The position numbers were made by a program, and so were the translations under genes. 64,000 nt of DNA from Fulvimarina manganoxydans. Its GTDB lineage: Bacteria; Pseudomonadota; Alphaproteobacteria; Rhizobiales; Rhizobiaceae. The stretch is from the NCBI RefSeq assembly GCF_900176465.1, contig NZ_FWXR01000003.1, forward strand, positions 248,001 through 312,000. The letters are read 5' to 3'. The notes under the pieces were generated by a model. It worked only from the letters and a program-made list of their open reading frames with translations. It had not been told where the DNA came from and did not search any database. Positions 20,473 to 29,400 of the stretch are shown here, piece by piece (position 1 is the stretch's first letter; each line of letters opens with the position of its first letter).

Positions 20473-21818
20473 GGCCGGAGCCTGTGCCTTATGGCGTCCG
20501 GCGCAACCCCATGATCGGCCTGCCAGCGCACAAAACGGCAGTAAAAGGCGAAGGCGCCGGCGATCAGCATGAAGGATTCGCCAAGCGCAAGACGGTTGTT
20601 GGAATTGGTCAGAAGGGTCAGGCTGAAATAGACCGTGGACGCCGTGAAGAGAACGTGGGCAGCCGGCGCGATAAGCCGGCGTCTGGCGCAGAGGTGGGAT
20701 TGGTAGAGGCCCCATAGAAGGAGGAGCGCATAGAAGGCGAGGCCCACCAACCCATAACGGACCGCGATCTCCAGATAGCCGTTATGCATCAGCCGATAGC
20801 CCACATCGGCATAGCTCGTGCCGTCCCAAAGCTGGTCCCAGGAAAGCCCGGTGCCGAGAAGAAGATCGGTCTGCCAGATCTCCCAGGCATTGACCCAGAT
20901 CTTTAGGCGCTCCTCGAAGCTCAAGGGAACACTGCCCGAGGCAATGGCGGCTCGAAAGGCATCGGCCGGATCGCCGCTTTCACCGATCGATGCAGCGAGG
21001 CCGGTCGCGCTCGTCACGCTCGGTCCGATGATTTGAACGATCTCCTGGCGCGAGAGGATGGCGAACAGGGTGAGCGCCAGGAGCGTTGCACCGACGAGCA
21101 GTCCGGCCCCCCGGCCGTTACGCCCGGCGATGACCATGATTCCCATGATCGGAAGCGCCAAGGCGAGGGCGATCCAGACGCCCTTCGATTGGGCCCCCAA
21201 AATGCCGATGATGGTCAGGGAGACGAGAGTGCCTGCCAAGGCCAGGCCGAGGATCGTTTTGTGCAAACGCCAGCATCGGCGCCACTGTCTCAGGCAATCA
21301 AGGGCGAACCCGATGGCTGCAAGGACGATGAAGCCGCCGGCGACGGCCGAATGAATCGGGTTGTGATGGATCAGGAAGGGCGCCCGCAGACCCGACATTG
21401 CTATAAGGGGATGAAGTGTCGCCACGACCATCACGAGGCTTATGAGGATGAAGGCGAGCGAGATCACTCGCAAATGTCGCCGATGCAAGAGAAGCGCGTA
21501 GCCGAGCGTCGGATAGATCAGCGGAAACAGATAGATCCCTTCCGACGAGCCAGTCGTCGCCAAAGGGTGGATCAGATAGCCATCGGCCAGGCGATAAGCG
21601 ACGAAGGCGCCCCAGGCCGCGCAAAGCCATCCCATAGGCCCGATCGGCGGACGTTTCGGATCGACGAAATAATAGATCAGAATTGCTTCGAGGAGGAGGA
21701 AGGGCGCCGTGTAGCGATAGAAGTCGCTCTCGACCCAGACCGCCGAGACGAGGCCGAACAGGCATAGCAGGTTGAGAAGCGAGAGACCACGCAAACCGCG
21801 GGCGGCGAGACCCCTCAT
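20469..21818 (-). CDS. O-antigen ligase/polymerase-type (Wzy/WaaL) membrane protein
   Basis: This 449-residue polytopic protein has about ten to twelve hydrophobic helices. A large periplasmic loop with FEERLKIWVNAWEIWQTDLLLGTGLSWDQLWDGTSYADVGYRLMHNGYLEIAVRYGLVGLAFY is the hallmark of the O-antigen ligase family, including the conserved G-x-G and HN-region residues. Role: transfer or polymerisation of a surface polysaccharide, probably LPS O-chain. It overlaps the GT25 gene upstream and mutY downstream by four bases, which places a cell-surface pair next to a DNA-repair gene. Confidence 0.85.
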   Translation of the reverse strand: MRGLAARGLRGLSLLNLLCLFGLVSAVWVESDFYRYTAPFLLLEAILIYYFVDPKRPPIGPMGWLCAAWGAFVAYRLADGYLIHPLATTGSSEGIYLFPLIYPTLGYALLLHRRHLRVISLAFILISLVMVVATLHPLIAMSGLRAPFLIHHNPIHSAVAGGFIVLAAIGFALDCLRQWRRCWRLHKTILGLALAGTLVSLTIIGILGAQSKGVWIALALALPIMGIMVIAGRNGRGAGLLVGATLLALTLFAILSRQEIVQIIGPSVTSATGLAASIGESGDPADAFRAAIASGSVPLSFEERLKIWVNAWEIWQTDLLLGTGLSWDQLWDGTSYADVGYRLMHNGYLEIAVRYGLVGLAFYALLLLWGLYQSHLCARRRLIAPAAHVLFTASTVYFSLTLLTNSNNRLALGESFMLIAGAFAFYCRFVRWQADHGVAPDAIRHRLRP

Positions 21819-22552
21819 CGCAGCGCGTACCTCGCCCGGGCCAGATAGTCCATGCCGCGAAAGACAGCCGTCGGCGCCCGTTTCAGCCAGAAGAGCTTCG
21901 TCGTGCGATAATTGATCTTCGGGCCCGAAGAGATCGTCGAGCGATAGCGCTTCTTCACGATGTCGACGGCGTCATTCTTCAGCGTATAGACCCGCGTATT
22001 CATCGCCCAGCCGCGTTCGAAAGCGACGTCATAGGGCAACCACATGGTCGCCAGGGCCGCTCGAAGCTTCTTTGCGCCCTCCTTGGTCACCACATAGGCA
22101 GCGGCCGAGCCTTGGGGCCCGTGGACGCATCGGCCGAACGTCGCCGCTTCGCTTGCCCCGCCGTGGCGGATGAAGCCCTGAATCCGGTGGTTGGCGAGCT
22201 TGAGAAGGTGGAGATCGGGCTTCTCGGTCAACACTGTCCGCACGATGTCGATCATGTCACGATGGGGCGCGATATCATCCTCGCAGATGATCGCATGGCG
22301 ATCGTCTGATGCTATGATCGCGTCGAGCGCTTTCAGATGGGAGCGGTAGCAGCCATATTCGCCCGGCAGGATCGTGCGGCCATGGCATCGGACGAAGCGC
22401 TTGTGATCGACATCGATCCAATCGTCGCGATCGACGGTCCGCCCATCGACGGCGGACAGGCGCGTGATGACAGCGTCCATCCCCTCGGCGGCTTCCTGAA
22501 AGCCGTCCCATCGATCCGTCGATCCATCGAGATTGATGACATAGAGCCGCAA
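21815..22552 (-). CDS. Glycosyltransferase family 25 protein
   Basis: This is a predicted LPS-type galactosyl- or glucosyltransferase of family GT25. The N-terminus RLYVINLDGSTDRWDGFQ, the middle LPGEYGCYRSHLKALDAI, and the acidic IICEDDIAPH motif are the family marks. The product is about 245 residues. No ATG precedes the domain. I use TTG 22552 because AGGGA lies at suitable distance upstream. The frame is open to 23011 but the upstream part is Arg-rich shadow sequence. The gene overlaps the O-antigen ligase gene by four bases (ATGA-type), so the pair is coupled. Confidence 0.78.
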   Translation of the reverse strand: MRLYVINLDGSTDRWDGFQEAAEGMDAVITRLSAVDGRTVDRDDWIDVDHKRFVRCHGRTILPGEYGCYRSHLKALDAIIASDDRHAIICEDDIAPHRDMIDIVRTVLTEKPDLHLLKLANHRIQGFIRHGGASEAATFGRCVHGPQGSAAAYVVTKEGAKKLRAALATMWLPYDVAFERGWAMNTRVYTLKNDAVDIVKKRYRSTISSGPKINYRTTKLFWLKRAPTAVFRGMDYLARARYALR

Positions 22553-22627
22553 TGCGCGATGGTCCCTGCTCTGGACGATGGCCGATCCGCGAAGGGCGCG
22601 GAGCGGCGATGGTTGAGAGCGCCTGCG

Positions 22628-22659
22628 CTCATGGTCTATGTCTTCGCCTAGACCATGAG
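22628..22659. promoter_or_regulatory. Perfect 11-base inverted repeat between GT25 and dciA genes
   Basis: The arms CTCATGGTCTA (22628-22638) and TAGACCATGAG (22649-22659) are perfect reverse complements with a ten-base loop. The repeat sits about 76 bases upstream of the GT25 start and about 82 bases upstream of the dciA-like start, in the divergent gap. It could be an operator or an RNA hairpin. Confidence 0.5.
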
Positions 22660-22741
22660 GCGGCCTCTGTGAAGCGCGAGAACGCTGCCTTCGGCGGCTT
22701 CTTCGGCGTCGGACACGCCGATAATTAAAGGACGATGCGTT

Positions 22742-23257
22742 ATGGCCAGTGATCGGCGCTTCGGTGCACGGCCTTTGGCGGACATTGCCTCCAAGGTCAT
22801 GGATCCGGTCTTGCGCCGAAAGGCCGGAATGACGGCCGATCTTCTGGCGGCCTGGCCGGTAATCGCCGGCCTTCGACTGGGCGACGCGTCTCGCCCAATC
22901 AAGCTCGCCTGGCCGCCGGCGCGCGGTAATCCCGGCGAGGAGAACGCCTTCGAGCCGGCCACGCTCATCGTCGCCTGCGAGGGCCCAGCGGCGCTTCGCC
23001 TCCAGCAACAAGCCGGCGAACTGGTCTCGCGCGTCAACCGCTTCTACGGATATGCGGCAGTGGCCCGTCTAAAAATCGTCCAGGGCACGGTTCGGGAGGC
23101 CCCGATTAATCGACGCGTCTCGATCCGACCTTTGAGTGCCGCAGACCGCGAGAGTATCGAGGCGATGACCGGCCATATCGAGGACGAGGGCCTGCGCGAG
23201 ACGCTGAAGGCCTTTGCCGAAGCCACGCTTTCGCGCAAACGCCGCGATGGGGACTGA
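22742..23257 (+). CDS. DciA-family protein (DUF721)
   Basis: This is a 171-residue DciA/DUF721 protein, the family that recruits the replicative helicase DnaB in bacteria lacking DnaC. The N-terminal core RPLADIASKVMDPVLRRKAGMTADLLAAWPVIAG matches the family signature (residues about 9-43). A segment LIVACEGPAALRLQQQAGELVSRVNRFYGYAAVARLKIVQG completes the KH-like fold. ATG 22742 starts MASDRRFGARPLAD, which fits the family. It is followed by a DsbA-like gene on the same strand, an order I recall from other Hyphomicrobiales. Confidence 0.88.
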   Translation: MASDRRFGARPLADIASKVMDPVLRRKAGMTADLLAAWPVIAGLRLGDASRPIKLAWPPARGNPGEENAFEPATLIVACEGPAALRLQQQAGELVSRVNRFYGYAAVARLKIVQGTVREAPINRRVSIRPLSAADRESIEAMTGHIEDEGLRETLKAFAEATLSRKRRDGD

Positions 23258-23407
23258 ACGCAGATCGCGAAAGCGCGCTGCCCTCGCCATGACGCATTCG
23301 TGACGCTTGCTCGTCGCCCAGGTGCCGAATAGCGCGGTTGGAAAATGGCGATCCGCCCTGTACATCCGAGCCAAAGACCATTCCTGACGCGACGACGGAG
23401 AATTCCG

Positions 23408-24220
23408 GTGACGAACGCTTCCTCCAGATCCACCTCGACCCTCGCCAAGCGGGCCGCGCTTTTGATGACGGGCGCCGGTTTGCTGGCGATGACGGCCTGC
23501 AGCGACGAGAAGACCTCGGCCAACGCGCTTGTGCAGCCCGACTCAGTGCTCATCGCCCAGGCCGATACGGGCAATGCAGCACCGGCGAGCGACGGCGCAG
23601 CGGATGCGTCGAAGTCGGAGACCACGATCACGCCGGCCTCCGAAGTGCCTGAAGCCGATGGTTCGGTCGACGTGAAAGACCTGATGGCCGAAGAGGCGCT
23701 GCCGGACGTCGTGATCGGCGATCCGAATGCGCCGGTGACGATCGTCGAATATGCCTCGATGACCTGCAGCCATTGCGCAAACTTCCACGAGACGACCTAT
23801 CCTGCGATCAAGAAGGCCTATCTCGACACGGGCAAGGCCAAGCTGATCATCCGCGAATTCCCCTTTGATCCGCGTGCATTGGCTGCCTTCATGCTGGCGC
23901 GTTGCGCCGGGGACGACGCTAAGCGGACCGCCATGGTCGACGTATTGTTCGATCAGCAGCGCGCCTGGGCCGGTGCCGAGAATGCCTCCGAGGCTCTCTT
24001 GAAGATCTGGCGCATGGCGGGACTGAGCCAGGACGAATTCGTCGCCTGCCTCAACAATCGCGAACTTCAAGAGAAGATCGTTGCCGTCCAGCAGCGCGCT
24101 CAGAACACGTTCGGTGTCAGTGCGACGCCGACATTCTTCGTCAATGGCAAGAAATATTCAGGCGAGATGAGCGCGCCTCAGATGGCGGCGGTGATTGAGG
24201 CCGCGACGCCCTCGAACTGA
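23408..24220 (+). CDS. DsbA-like thioredoxin-fold lipoprotein
   Basis: This 270-residue secreted protein has a DsbA/thioredoxin fold. A leader with hydrophobic stretch ends in AMTAC, a likely lipobox. A low-complexity Ala/Ser/Asp linker (about residues 40-90) precedes the domain. The active site is CSHC in YASMTCSHCANFHETTYPAI. The cis-proline loop is TPTFFVNGKKYSG. Role: disulfide formation or exchange in the periplasm. The start is GTG 23408, which has GGAGA at five to six bases upstream. The frame is open to 23345, but that would add 21 basic residues. Confidence 0.88.
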   Translation: MTNASSRSTSTLAKRAALLMTGAGLLAMTACSDEKTSANALVQPDSVLIAQADTGNAAPASDGAADASKSETTITPASEVPEADGSVDVKDLMAEEALPDVVIGDPNAPVTIVEYASMTCSHCANFHETTYPAIKKAYLDTGKAKLIIREFPFDPRALAAFMLARCAGDDAKRTAMVDVLFDQQRAWAGAENASEALLKIWRMAGLSQDEFVACLNNRELQEKIVAVQQRAQNTFGVSATPTFFVNGKKYSGEMSAPQMAAVIEAATPSN

Positions 24221-24401
24221 TGCAGAGGAGCCGGGGCCCTCGTTTAGGAATGGGGCTCGGTCTCAGACGAAGACATCACCGCCTCTCTGACGTCGTGGAT
24301 GACCGAGATGCGGTGATTGGCCTTTCGTCTGATTTCTTTTAGGGAAGAGCCTGCGGCGTTAGGGTTTCGCCGCCATTGAGAGGTCATTCCCGGCGGTCCG
24401 C

Positions 24402-27065
24402 ATGCCCAAACGCATTTTCACATTTCGCAAAGGCGAGGCCGAAAGGCCGGCGGACGCCATCGAATCCCTGGGGTTGAAGGGCGCCAATCTGGCGCTTTTG
24501 GCCTCCCTCGATCTGCCGGTTCCGCCCGGCTTCACGATCTCGACCGCCGCCTGGCGCGAAGCTAAGGCAAGCGGCGAATCGATGCCGATCGCGCTGCGTT
24601 CGGACCTCAACGCCATGGTCGAATGGCTGGAGCGCGTGACGGACCGGCGTTTCGACGGGGATCGGCGGCCCCTGCTCCTGGCCGTGCGCACAAGCGGACC
24701 AACGGCGATGCCGGGGCTGGCCGACAGCGTGCTCGATATCGGCCTCAACGACCGGACGGTGGAGATTCTCGCCCGGGAACTGAGTGATACGGATTTCGCC
24801 TTTCGCAATTATCGCCGTTTGGTCGAAAGCTACGCCCAGATCGTTCATGACGCCGATCCGACCGAGTTCGAAGAGCTTTCCGATGCCGAGGCGGCCGAGC
24901 GCGGCTGGAGCGGTGAGCCTTCGACGATCGAGGATTGGCGAGCCCTAATGGCACGCTATCACGCCTTTCTCGACAGCGAGCTCGGCGTCGTCATGCCTCA
25001 GACGCCCTTCGAGCAGCTGGTCGAGGTCGTCTCGGCGAGCTTCGCCAGTTGGCGCAGCCCGGCGGCGGCAGCGCACCGGATTTTGCATGGGATCCCCGAA
25101 AATGCGGGTCTTGCGGTTACGGTCCATGCGATGATCTTCAACGAGCGCAACCGGCATTCGGGTCGGGGGCGTGCGTTATCCCGTGATCTCGCGACGGGGC
25201 GCTCACGACTGACCGGCGAATTCTTGCTCGGCTCGCGCGATCTCCTGGAGAAGATCGAGCGCGCGGCCCCCATCGACCTCGGCGAGCTGGGCGGCAAGAC
25301 GTCAGAGCGCTTTCCGGGCGAGGTCGGCGAGCTCACGCGATGCGTGAAGGTTCTGGAGGCCCATCTCGGCGATGTCGTCGAAGTCGACTTCATGGTCGGC
25401 GACGGCGAACTGTTTCTCCTCCAGTCCCGGATCGCGCGCCGCTCGGTCGCCGAAGGCGTTCGCCTTGCCGTCGAATTCGTCCGCGAAGGCCTGATCGAGG
25501 AGGAGGAGGCGCTTCTGCGCATCGATGCCGCCTCGCTCGACCAGCTTCTTCATCCTACGATCCAGCGCCCCGCCGATTACCGCGTCCTTGCCCGCGGCAT
25601 GCCGGCCTCGCCGGGCGCGGCGACGGGGGTGATCGTCTTTTCGTCCGATGCCGCGCAACGGCTCGCGTCGGATGGGCGAGGTGTCATTCTGGTGCGTCAC
25701 GAGACCCATCCCGAGGATATCCACGGCATGCACGTGTCCGAGGGCGTCCTGACCATTCGCGGCGGCACGACGAGCCACGCGGCGGTCGTTGCCCGGGGCA
25801 TAGGCAAGCCCTGCGTCACCGGTGCCGGTACCCTGCGTATCCTCTCCGATGCGCGTGAACTCCACGCGGCCGGCACGATCCTGAAGGAAGGCGCCGAGAT
25901 CACCATTGACGGAACCTCCGGCGAGGTCATCGAAGGCGCCGTGCCGCTGGTTCGCCCTTCGCTCGATGGCGATTTTGCGACTTTGATGGAGATGGCCGAT
26001 AGGGCTCGGCGCATGGGCGTGCGCACCAATGCCGAAACGCCGGCGGAGGCGCGGGCCGCGCGCGGCTTCGGCGCGGAGGGTATCGGCCTGTCGCGGACCG
26101 AGCACATGTTCTTCGAGGGCGACCGAATCCGCGCCATGCGCGAAATGATTCTCGCACCGGACGAAAAGGGTCGCCGGGCCGCCTTGAACGGTCTTCTGCC
26201 GATCCAACGCGCCGATTTCATCGAGCTCTTCGAGATCATGGCGGGCCTTCCGGTAATGATCCGGCTCCTCGATCCGCCTTTGCACGAATTTTTGCCGCAA
26301 GGGGAAAGCGATATCCTCGAAACGGCCGAGATGCTCGGCATCGACGAAGCTAGCGTGCGCCAGCGGATCGCCGCTCTCCAAGAGTTCAATCCGATGCTCG
26401 GCCATCGGGGATGTCGCTTGGCGATCTCCCACCCCGAGATCGTCGAAATGCAGAGCCGTGCGATCTTCGAGGCGGCGATAGCGGCGGGAGAGAAGACCGG
26501 CAGCGCGGTTGTGCCGGAAATCATGGTGCCGCTGGTGAGCCTCAGGCGCGAACTCGACTTCGTGAAGGAGCGGATCGACCGGGTGGCCGCGGAAGTGACG
26601 GCCGAAAGCGGCAGCCGCTTTACCTATACGGTCGGGACGATGATCGAGCTGCCGCGCGCCGTCGTGCGGGCCGATACGATCGCCGAGGTCGCCGACTTCT
26701 TCTCTTTCGGCACCAACGATCTGACCCAGACCGTCTACGGGATCTCCCGCGACGATGCCGCCAATTTCCTGTCCACCTATGTGCGCGAAGGGATCATCGA
26801 GCGCGATCCGTTCCAAACGGTGGATGTGGAAGGCGTCGGCGAACTGATCGCGATGGCGGTTCAGAAGGCCCGGCGCACCAAGCCGGACATCTCTCTCGGC
26901 GTCTGCGGCGAGCAGGGGGGCGATCCCGCCTCGATCGCGTTCTTTGAACAGGCCGGGCTGGACTATGTGTCGTGCTCGCCCTTCCGCGTTCCGATCGCGC
27001 GTCTTGCCGCCGCCCAATCGACGATCCGCGAGGCGCGCGCTTCGCGCGGACGGTCGTGGCGCTGA
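24402..27065 (+). CDS. ppdK: Pyruvate phosphate dikinase, with divergent ATP-grasp region
   Basis: PPDK interconverts pyruvate and PEP through a swinging phosphohistidine. The 887-residue product has the canonical C-terminal half: phosphohistidine loop GGTTSHAAVVARGIGKPCV with His459, the PEP/pyruvate barrel with IGLSRTEHMFF and GTNDLTQTVYGISRDD, and the catalytic Cys835 in GVCGEQGGDP. The N-terminal half keeps LKGANLALL, AVRTSGPTAMPGLADSVLDIGLND and LLQSR. The usual glycine loop SGTGVAFTRNP is replaced by SGRGRALSRDL (about residues 250-262) and the acidic pair DxE reads ExD in VEVDF. ATG 24402 begins MPKRIFTFRKGE. Function is therefore likely but unproven. Confidence 0.85.
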   Translation: MPKRIFTFRKGEAERPADAIESLGLKGANLALLASLDLPVPPGFTISTAAWREAKASGESMPIALRSDLNAMVEWLERVTDRRFDGDRRPLLLAVRTSGPTAMPGLADSVLDIGLNDRTVEILARELSDTDFAFRNYRRLVESYAQIVHDADPTEFEELSDAEAAERGWSGEPSTIEDWRALMARYHAFLDSELGVVMPQTPFEQLVEVVSASFASWRSPAAAAHRILHGIPENAGLAVTVHAMIFNERNRHSGRGRALSRDLATGRSRLTGEFLLGSRDLLEKIERAAPIDLGELGGKTSERFPGEVGELTRCVKVLEAHLGDVVEVDFMVGDGELFLLQSRIARRSVAEGVRLAVEFVREGLIEEEEALLRIDAASLDQLLHPTIQRPADYRVLARGMPASPGAATGVIVFSSDAAQRLASDGRGVILVRHETHPEDIHGMHVSEGVLTIRGGTTSHAAVVARGIGKPCVTGAGTLRILSDARELHAAGTILKEGAEITIDGTSGEVIEGAVPLVRPSLDGDFATLMEMADRARRMGVRTNAETPAEARAARGFGAEGIGLSRTEHMFFEGDRIRAMREMILAPDEKGRRAALNGLLPIQRADFIELFEIMAGLPVMIRLLDPPLHEFLPQGESDILETAEMLGIDEASVRQRIAALQEFNPMLGHRGCRLAISHPEIVEMQSRAIFEAAIAAGEKTGSAVVPEIMVPLVSLRRELDFVKERIDRVAAEVTAESGSRFTYTVGTMIELPRAVVRADTIAEVADFFSFGTNDLTQTVYGISRDDAANFLSTYVREGIIERDPFQTVDVEGVGELIAMAVQKARRTKPDISLGVCGEQGGDPASIAFFEQAGLDYVSCSPFRVPIARLAAAQSTIREARASRGRSWR

Positions 27066-27072
27066 GGCTCAG

Positions 27073-27180
27073 GGCCTTAGCGCACCGTGCGATAAAGTGG
27101 ATACCGTTTTTCGACAGCCCTGCGGATTATCAAAGATTTAGAGGGCACCGGGCGAGTCTGATTTATCGCCTGGCGCTCTA
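27073..27180. repeat. Intergenic RIME-like repeat candidate
   Basis: Between ppdK and the SLC13 gene is a noncoding stretch with the look of intergenic repeats I recall from Hyphomicrobiales. It contains GTGCGATAAAGTGGATACCG, a TTTTTCG, ATCAAAGATTTAGAGG and a terminal GCCTGGCGCTCTAG. It is not hairpin-perfect. The stretch at 47425-47505 may be a relative, but the two are only loosely similar. Confidence 0.35.
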
Positions 27181-28959
27181 GGTGCCGTAATAGAACGAAA
27201 TGGCGATGCAGCTCGCAATGCCGACGATGATGTTCATCGGCGCTCCGATCCGCACGAAGTCCATGAAACGGTAGTTGCCGGACGCATAGACGAGCGTATT
27301 CGTCTGATAGCCGATCGGGGTCGCAAAGGAGGCCGAGGCACCAAACATGACCGCGACAACCAGCGCGCGTGGCTCGATCCCAACTGAGTTGCCGAGGCTT
27401 ATCGCCACGGGCGTTATAATAACGGCGACCGCATTGTTGGTGACGATCTCCGTCAGGAGCGATGCGAGGGCATAGATCAGAAGTAGGACGACGAAGGGCG
27501 GAGCGTTCGCGATCGCTGGTTCGACGATGGACACGATGAGGTCGACCGTGCCTGTCCTCGCAAGACCCTCGCCAATGGCGAGCATGGCAAAGATGAGGAT
27601 GAGGAGATCGGCCCGGATCGAACGCCAGGCTTCGTCCGAATCGAGGACACGCAAGAGGAGAAGGCCGGCAATGGCCACAAAGGCGAGACCCTGGATGCTC
27701 GCCACATTGAAGGCGGCAAGGGCCACGACGGCGACGAGTGCTCCGATTGCCAGCGGTGCCTTATGGCGGCGAAAGGGCCGGGCCCTGGCAATATCGACGC
27801 CGATCAGATCATTGGCCTCGGCAACTTGGGCGATGGCATCGGCCGGACCTTCTAAAAGCAGCCTGTCGGCCGGGCGAAGGCGGGTTTCCTGCAGCGACGG
27901 GCCGGGGCTGTGGCGATGGCGCTGGACCCCAAGAACCGCGACGCCGGAGCCGGAAATTCCGATCAGTTCGGCAATCTTGCGGCCGATCCCTCGCCGATGG
28001 GGCGCGACGGTCGCTTCGACCACGACCCGGTCTTCGCTCTCGTTCTGGCGCGAAACGCGGGCGACCCGATAATTCTCGCTGTTATTGAGGGTCAACAACT
28101 CTTCCGCCGTGGCGAACAGCACGATGCGATCGGCTTTTTCCACGACGATATCGGCGATCTCGCGTCTGAAGGTGGCGTTGCCGCGCTTGACGGCCACCAC
28201 CTTGATGCCCCGGGCGGCCAGACTGCCGATATCCTTGACCGCTCGGCCGATGGCGTTGGACTTGTCCCGCACGACGATCTCGGTGAGGAACTTGTCCTCG
28301 CCGGTTTCGTCGAGGGTCTGATCGGGGCTCGTGCGGTCCGGGAGAAGAAGCGGGCCGGCGATCGTTAGATAAACGAGGCCAACGGCGGCGGAGAAAAGGC
28401 CGATCGGCGTGATCTCGAAGATCGAAAAAGCTTCGAGGCCCTGTTGCCGTGCCACACCATCGACGAGGAGGTTTGTCGAGGTGCCGATGAGGGTGCAGGT
28501 CCCGCCGAGAATGGTGACGAAGGACAAAGGCATCAAAAGCCGGGATGAACCCATGTTCAGCTTCCGCGCGATCTCGACCATGATCGGGATCATGACGATG
28601 ACGACCGGCGTGTTGTTCATGAAGGCCGAGGCGATCATGACGCCGATCGTCAGGATGATCAGCGTCCCGGCCGGACGTTCGTCGACGCGCGATACGAGCC
28701 AACTGGCCGCCGCTTCGAGGGTTCCCGTGCGCAAGAGAGCGCCGGACAGCACGAACATGGCGGCGATGGTAATCGGCGCCGGGTTGGCGAAGACCGTCGA
28801 GATCTCGGCACTGTTCATATAGCCGAGCACCATGAAGGAGACGGCGCCCGCCAAAGCGATCACTTCCGGCGGGAAGCGCTCCAAAGCAAAGCCGACGAAG
28901 ACGGCGACGATGATCGCAAGTCCCACATAGGCCGAATAGTCGGTCAGAAAGTCAGCCAT
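27178..28959 (-). CDS. SLC13/DASS-family permease with two RCK-C domains
   Basis: This is a 593-residue membrane transporter of the SLC13 (citrate/dicarboxylate or sulfate) type. The N-terminal half has helices from VGLAIIVAVFVGFALERF, with NNTPVVIVMIPIM and GTCTLIGTSTNLLV as ion/anion-binding hairpins. Two RCK_C (TrkA-C) domains occupy the middle, about residues 205-375 (RDKSNAIGRAVKDIG and VVEATVAPHRRGIGRKIAEL). The C-terminal helices contain NNAVAVIITPVA. The substrate is unknown. Di/tricarboxylate or sulfate are candidates. ATG 28959 is used, because the codon at 28962 is TTG. Confidence 0.88.
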   Translation of the reverse strand: MADFLTDYSAYVGLAIIVAVFVGFALERFPPEVIALAGAVSFMVLGYMNSAEISTVFANPAPITIAAMFVLSGALLRTGTLEAAASWLVSRVDERPAGTLIILTIGVMIASAFMNNTPVVIVMIPIMVEIARKLNMGSSRLLMPLSFVTILGGTCTLIGTSTNLLVDGVARQQGLEAFSIFEITPIGLFSAAVGLVYLTIAGPLLLPDRTSPDQTLDETGEDKFLTEIVVRDKSNAIGRAVKDIGSLAARGIKVVAVKRGNATFRREIADIVVEKADRIVLFATAEELLTLNNSENYRVARVSRQNESEDRVVVEATVAPHRRGIGRKIAELIGISGSGVAVLGVQRHRHSPGPSLQETRLRPADRLLLEGPADAIAQVAEANDLIGVDIARARPFRRHKAPLAIGALVAVVALAAFNVASIQGLAFVAIAGLLLLRVLDSDEAWRSIRADLLILIFAMLAIGEGLARTGTVDLIVSIVEPAIANAPPFVVLLLIYALASLLTEIVTNNAVAVIITPVAISLGNSVGIEPRALVVAVMFGASASFATPIGYQTNTLVYASGNYRFMDFVRIGAPMNIIVGIASCIAISFYYGT

Positions 28960-29400
28960 CAATTGCCCGAAAAGCGAAGCAGGAGGTGAGATCAGGCTCG
29001 AAAGCGGTGCGATGCGAAGCGTTCGGCCGGCATCGGCACGCCATGACCTGCGTGACGGGTCAAACCTCGCGCGATCTCGCCAGCCGGCAAGGGGCCGAGC
29101 CGCCGCAAATCTTCGGCATCGCTACCCATATCTTCGGGTTTTGATCGATCGAGCGATCGTTTGGGATTGGAAGCGGCGTCTGAGCCGCTTTCCCTCATGC
29201 GGGCAAGACGCTGACCACCATTCGTCCGCACTTCGAGACGCAACGAAAAGGGGCCACGAACGCGTCGGTTCGCAGCCCCCTATGCTGAATGGTTCAGACC
29301 GCTGAGGATTTTCCGGTCTCGGAACCGAGCACCCGAAGCATGAGCGCAGACGGTGTCAGCCGGGCGCGCTCGACCGAGAGGTGGTGATCGGCTTATCCGA
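28960..29400. other. Intergenic region, no supported gene
   Basis: These 441 bases lie between the SLC13 permease start and the chemoreceptor stop. A minus-strand frame of 83 codons (28992-29243) exists, but its protein is Arg-rich with no recognisable family, so I do not call it. A short hairpin (GATCGG, five bases, CCGATC near 29388-29404) lies at the end of the chemoreceptor gene, without a T-run. Confidence 0.4.

Noticed and set aside
28992..29243. 83-codon minus-strand frame between the SLC13 permease and the chemoreceptor
   Set aside because: No Shine-Dalgarno, Arg-rich shadow-like product, no family.
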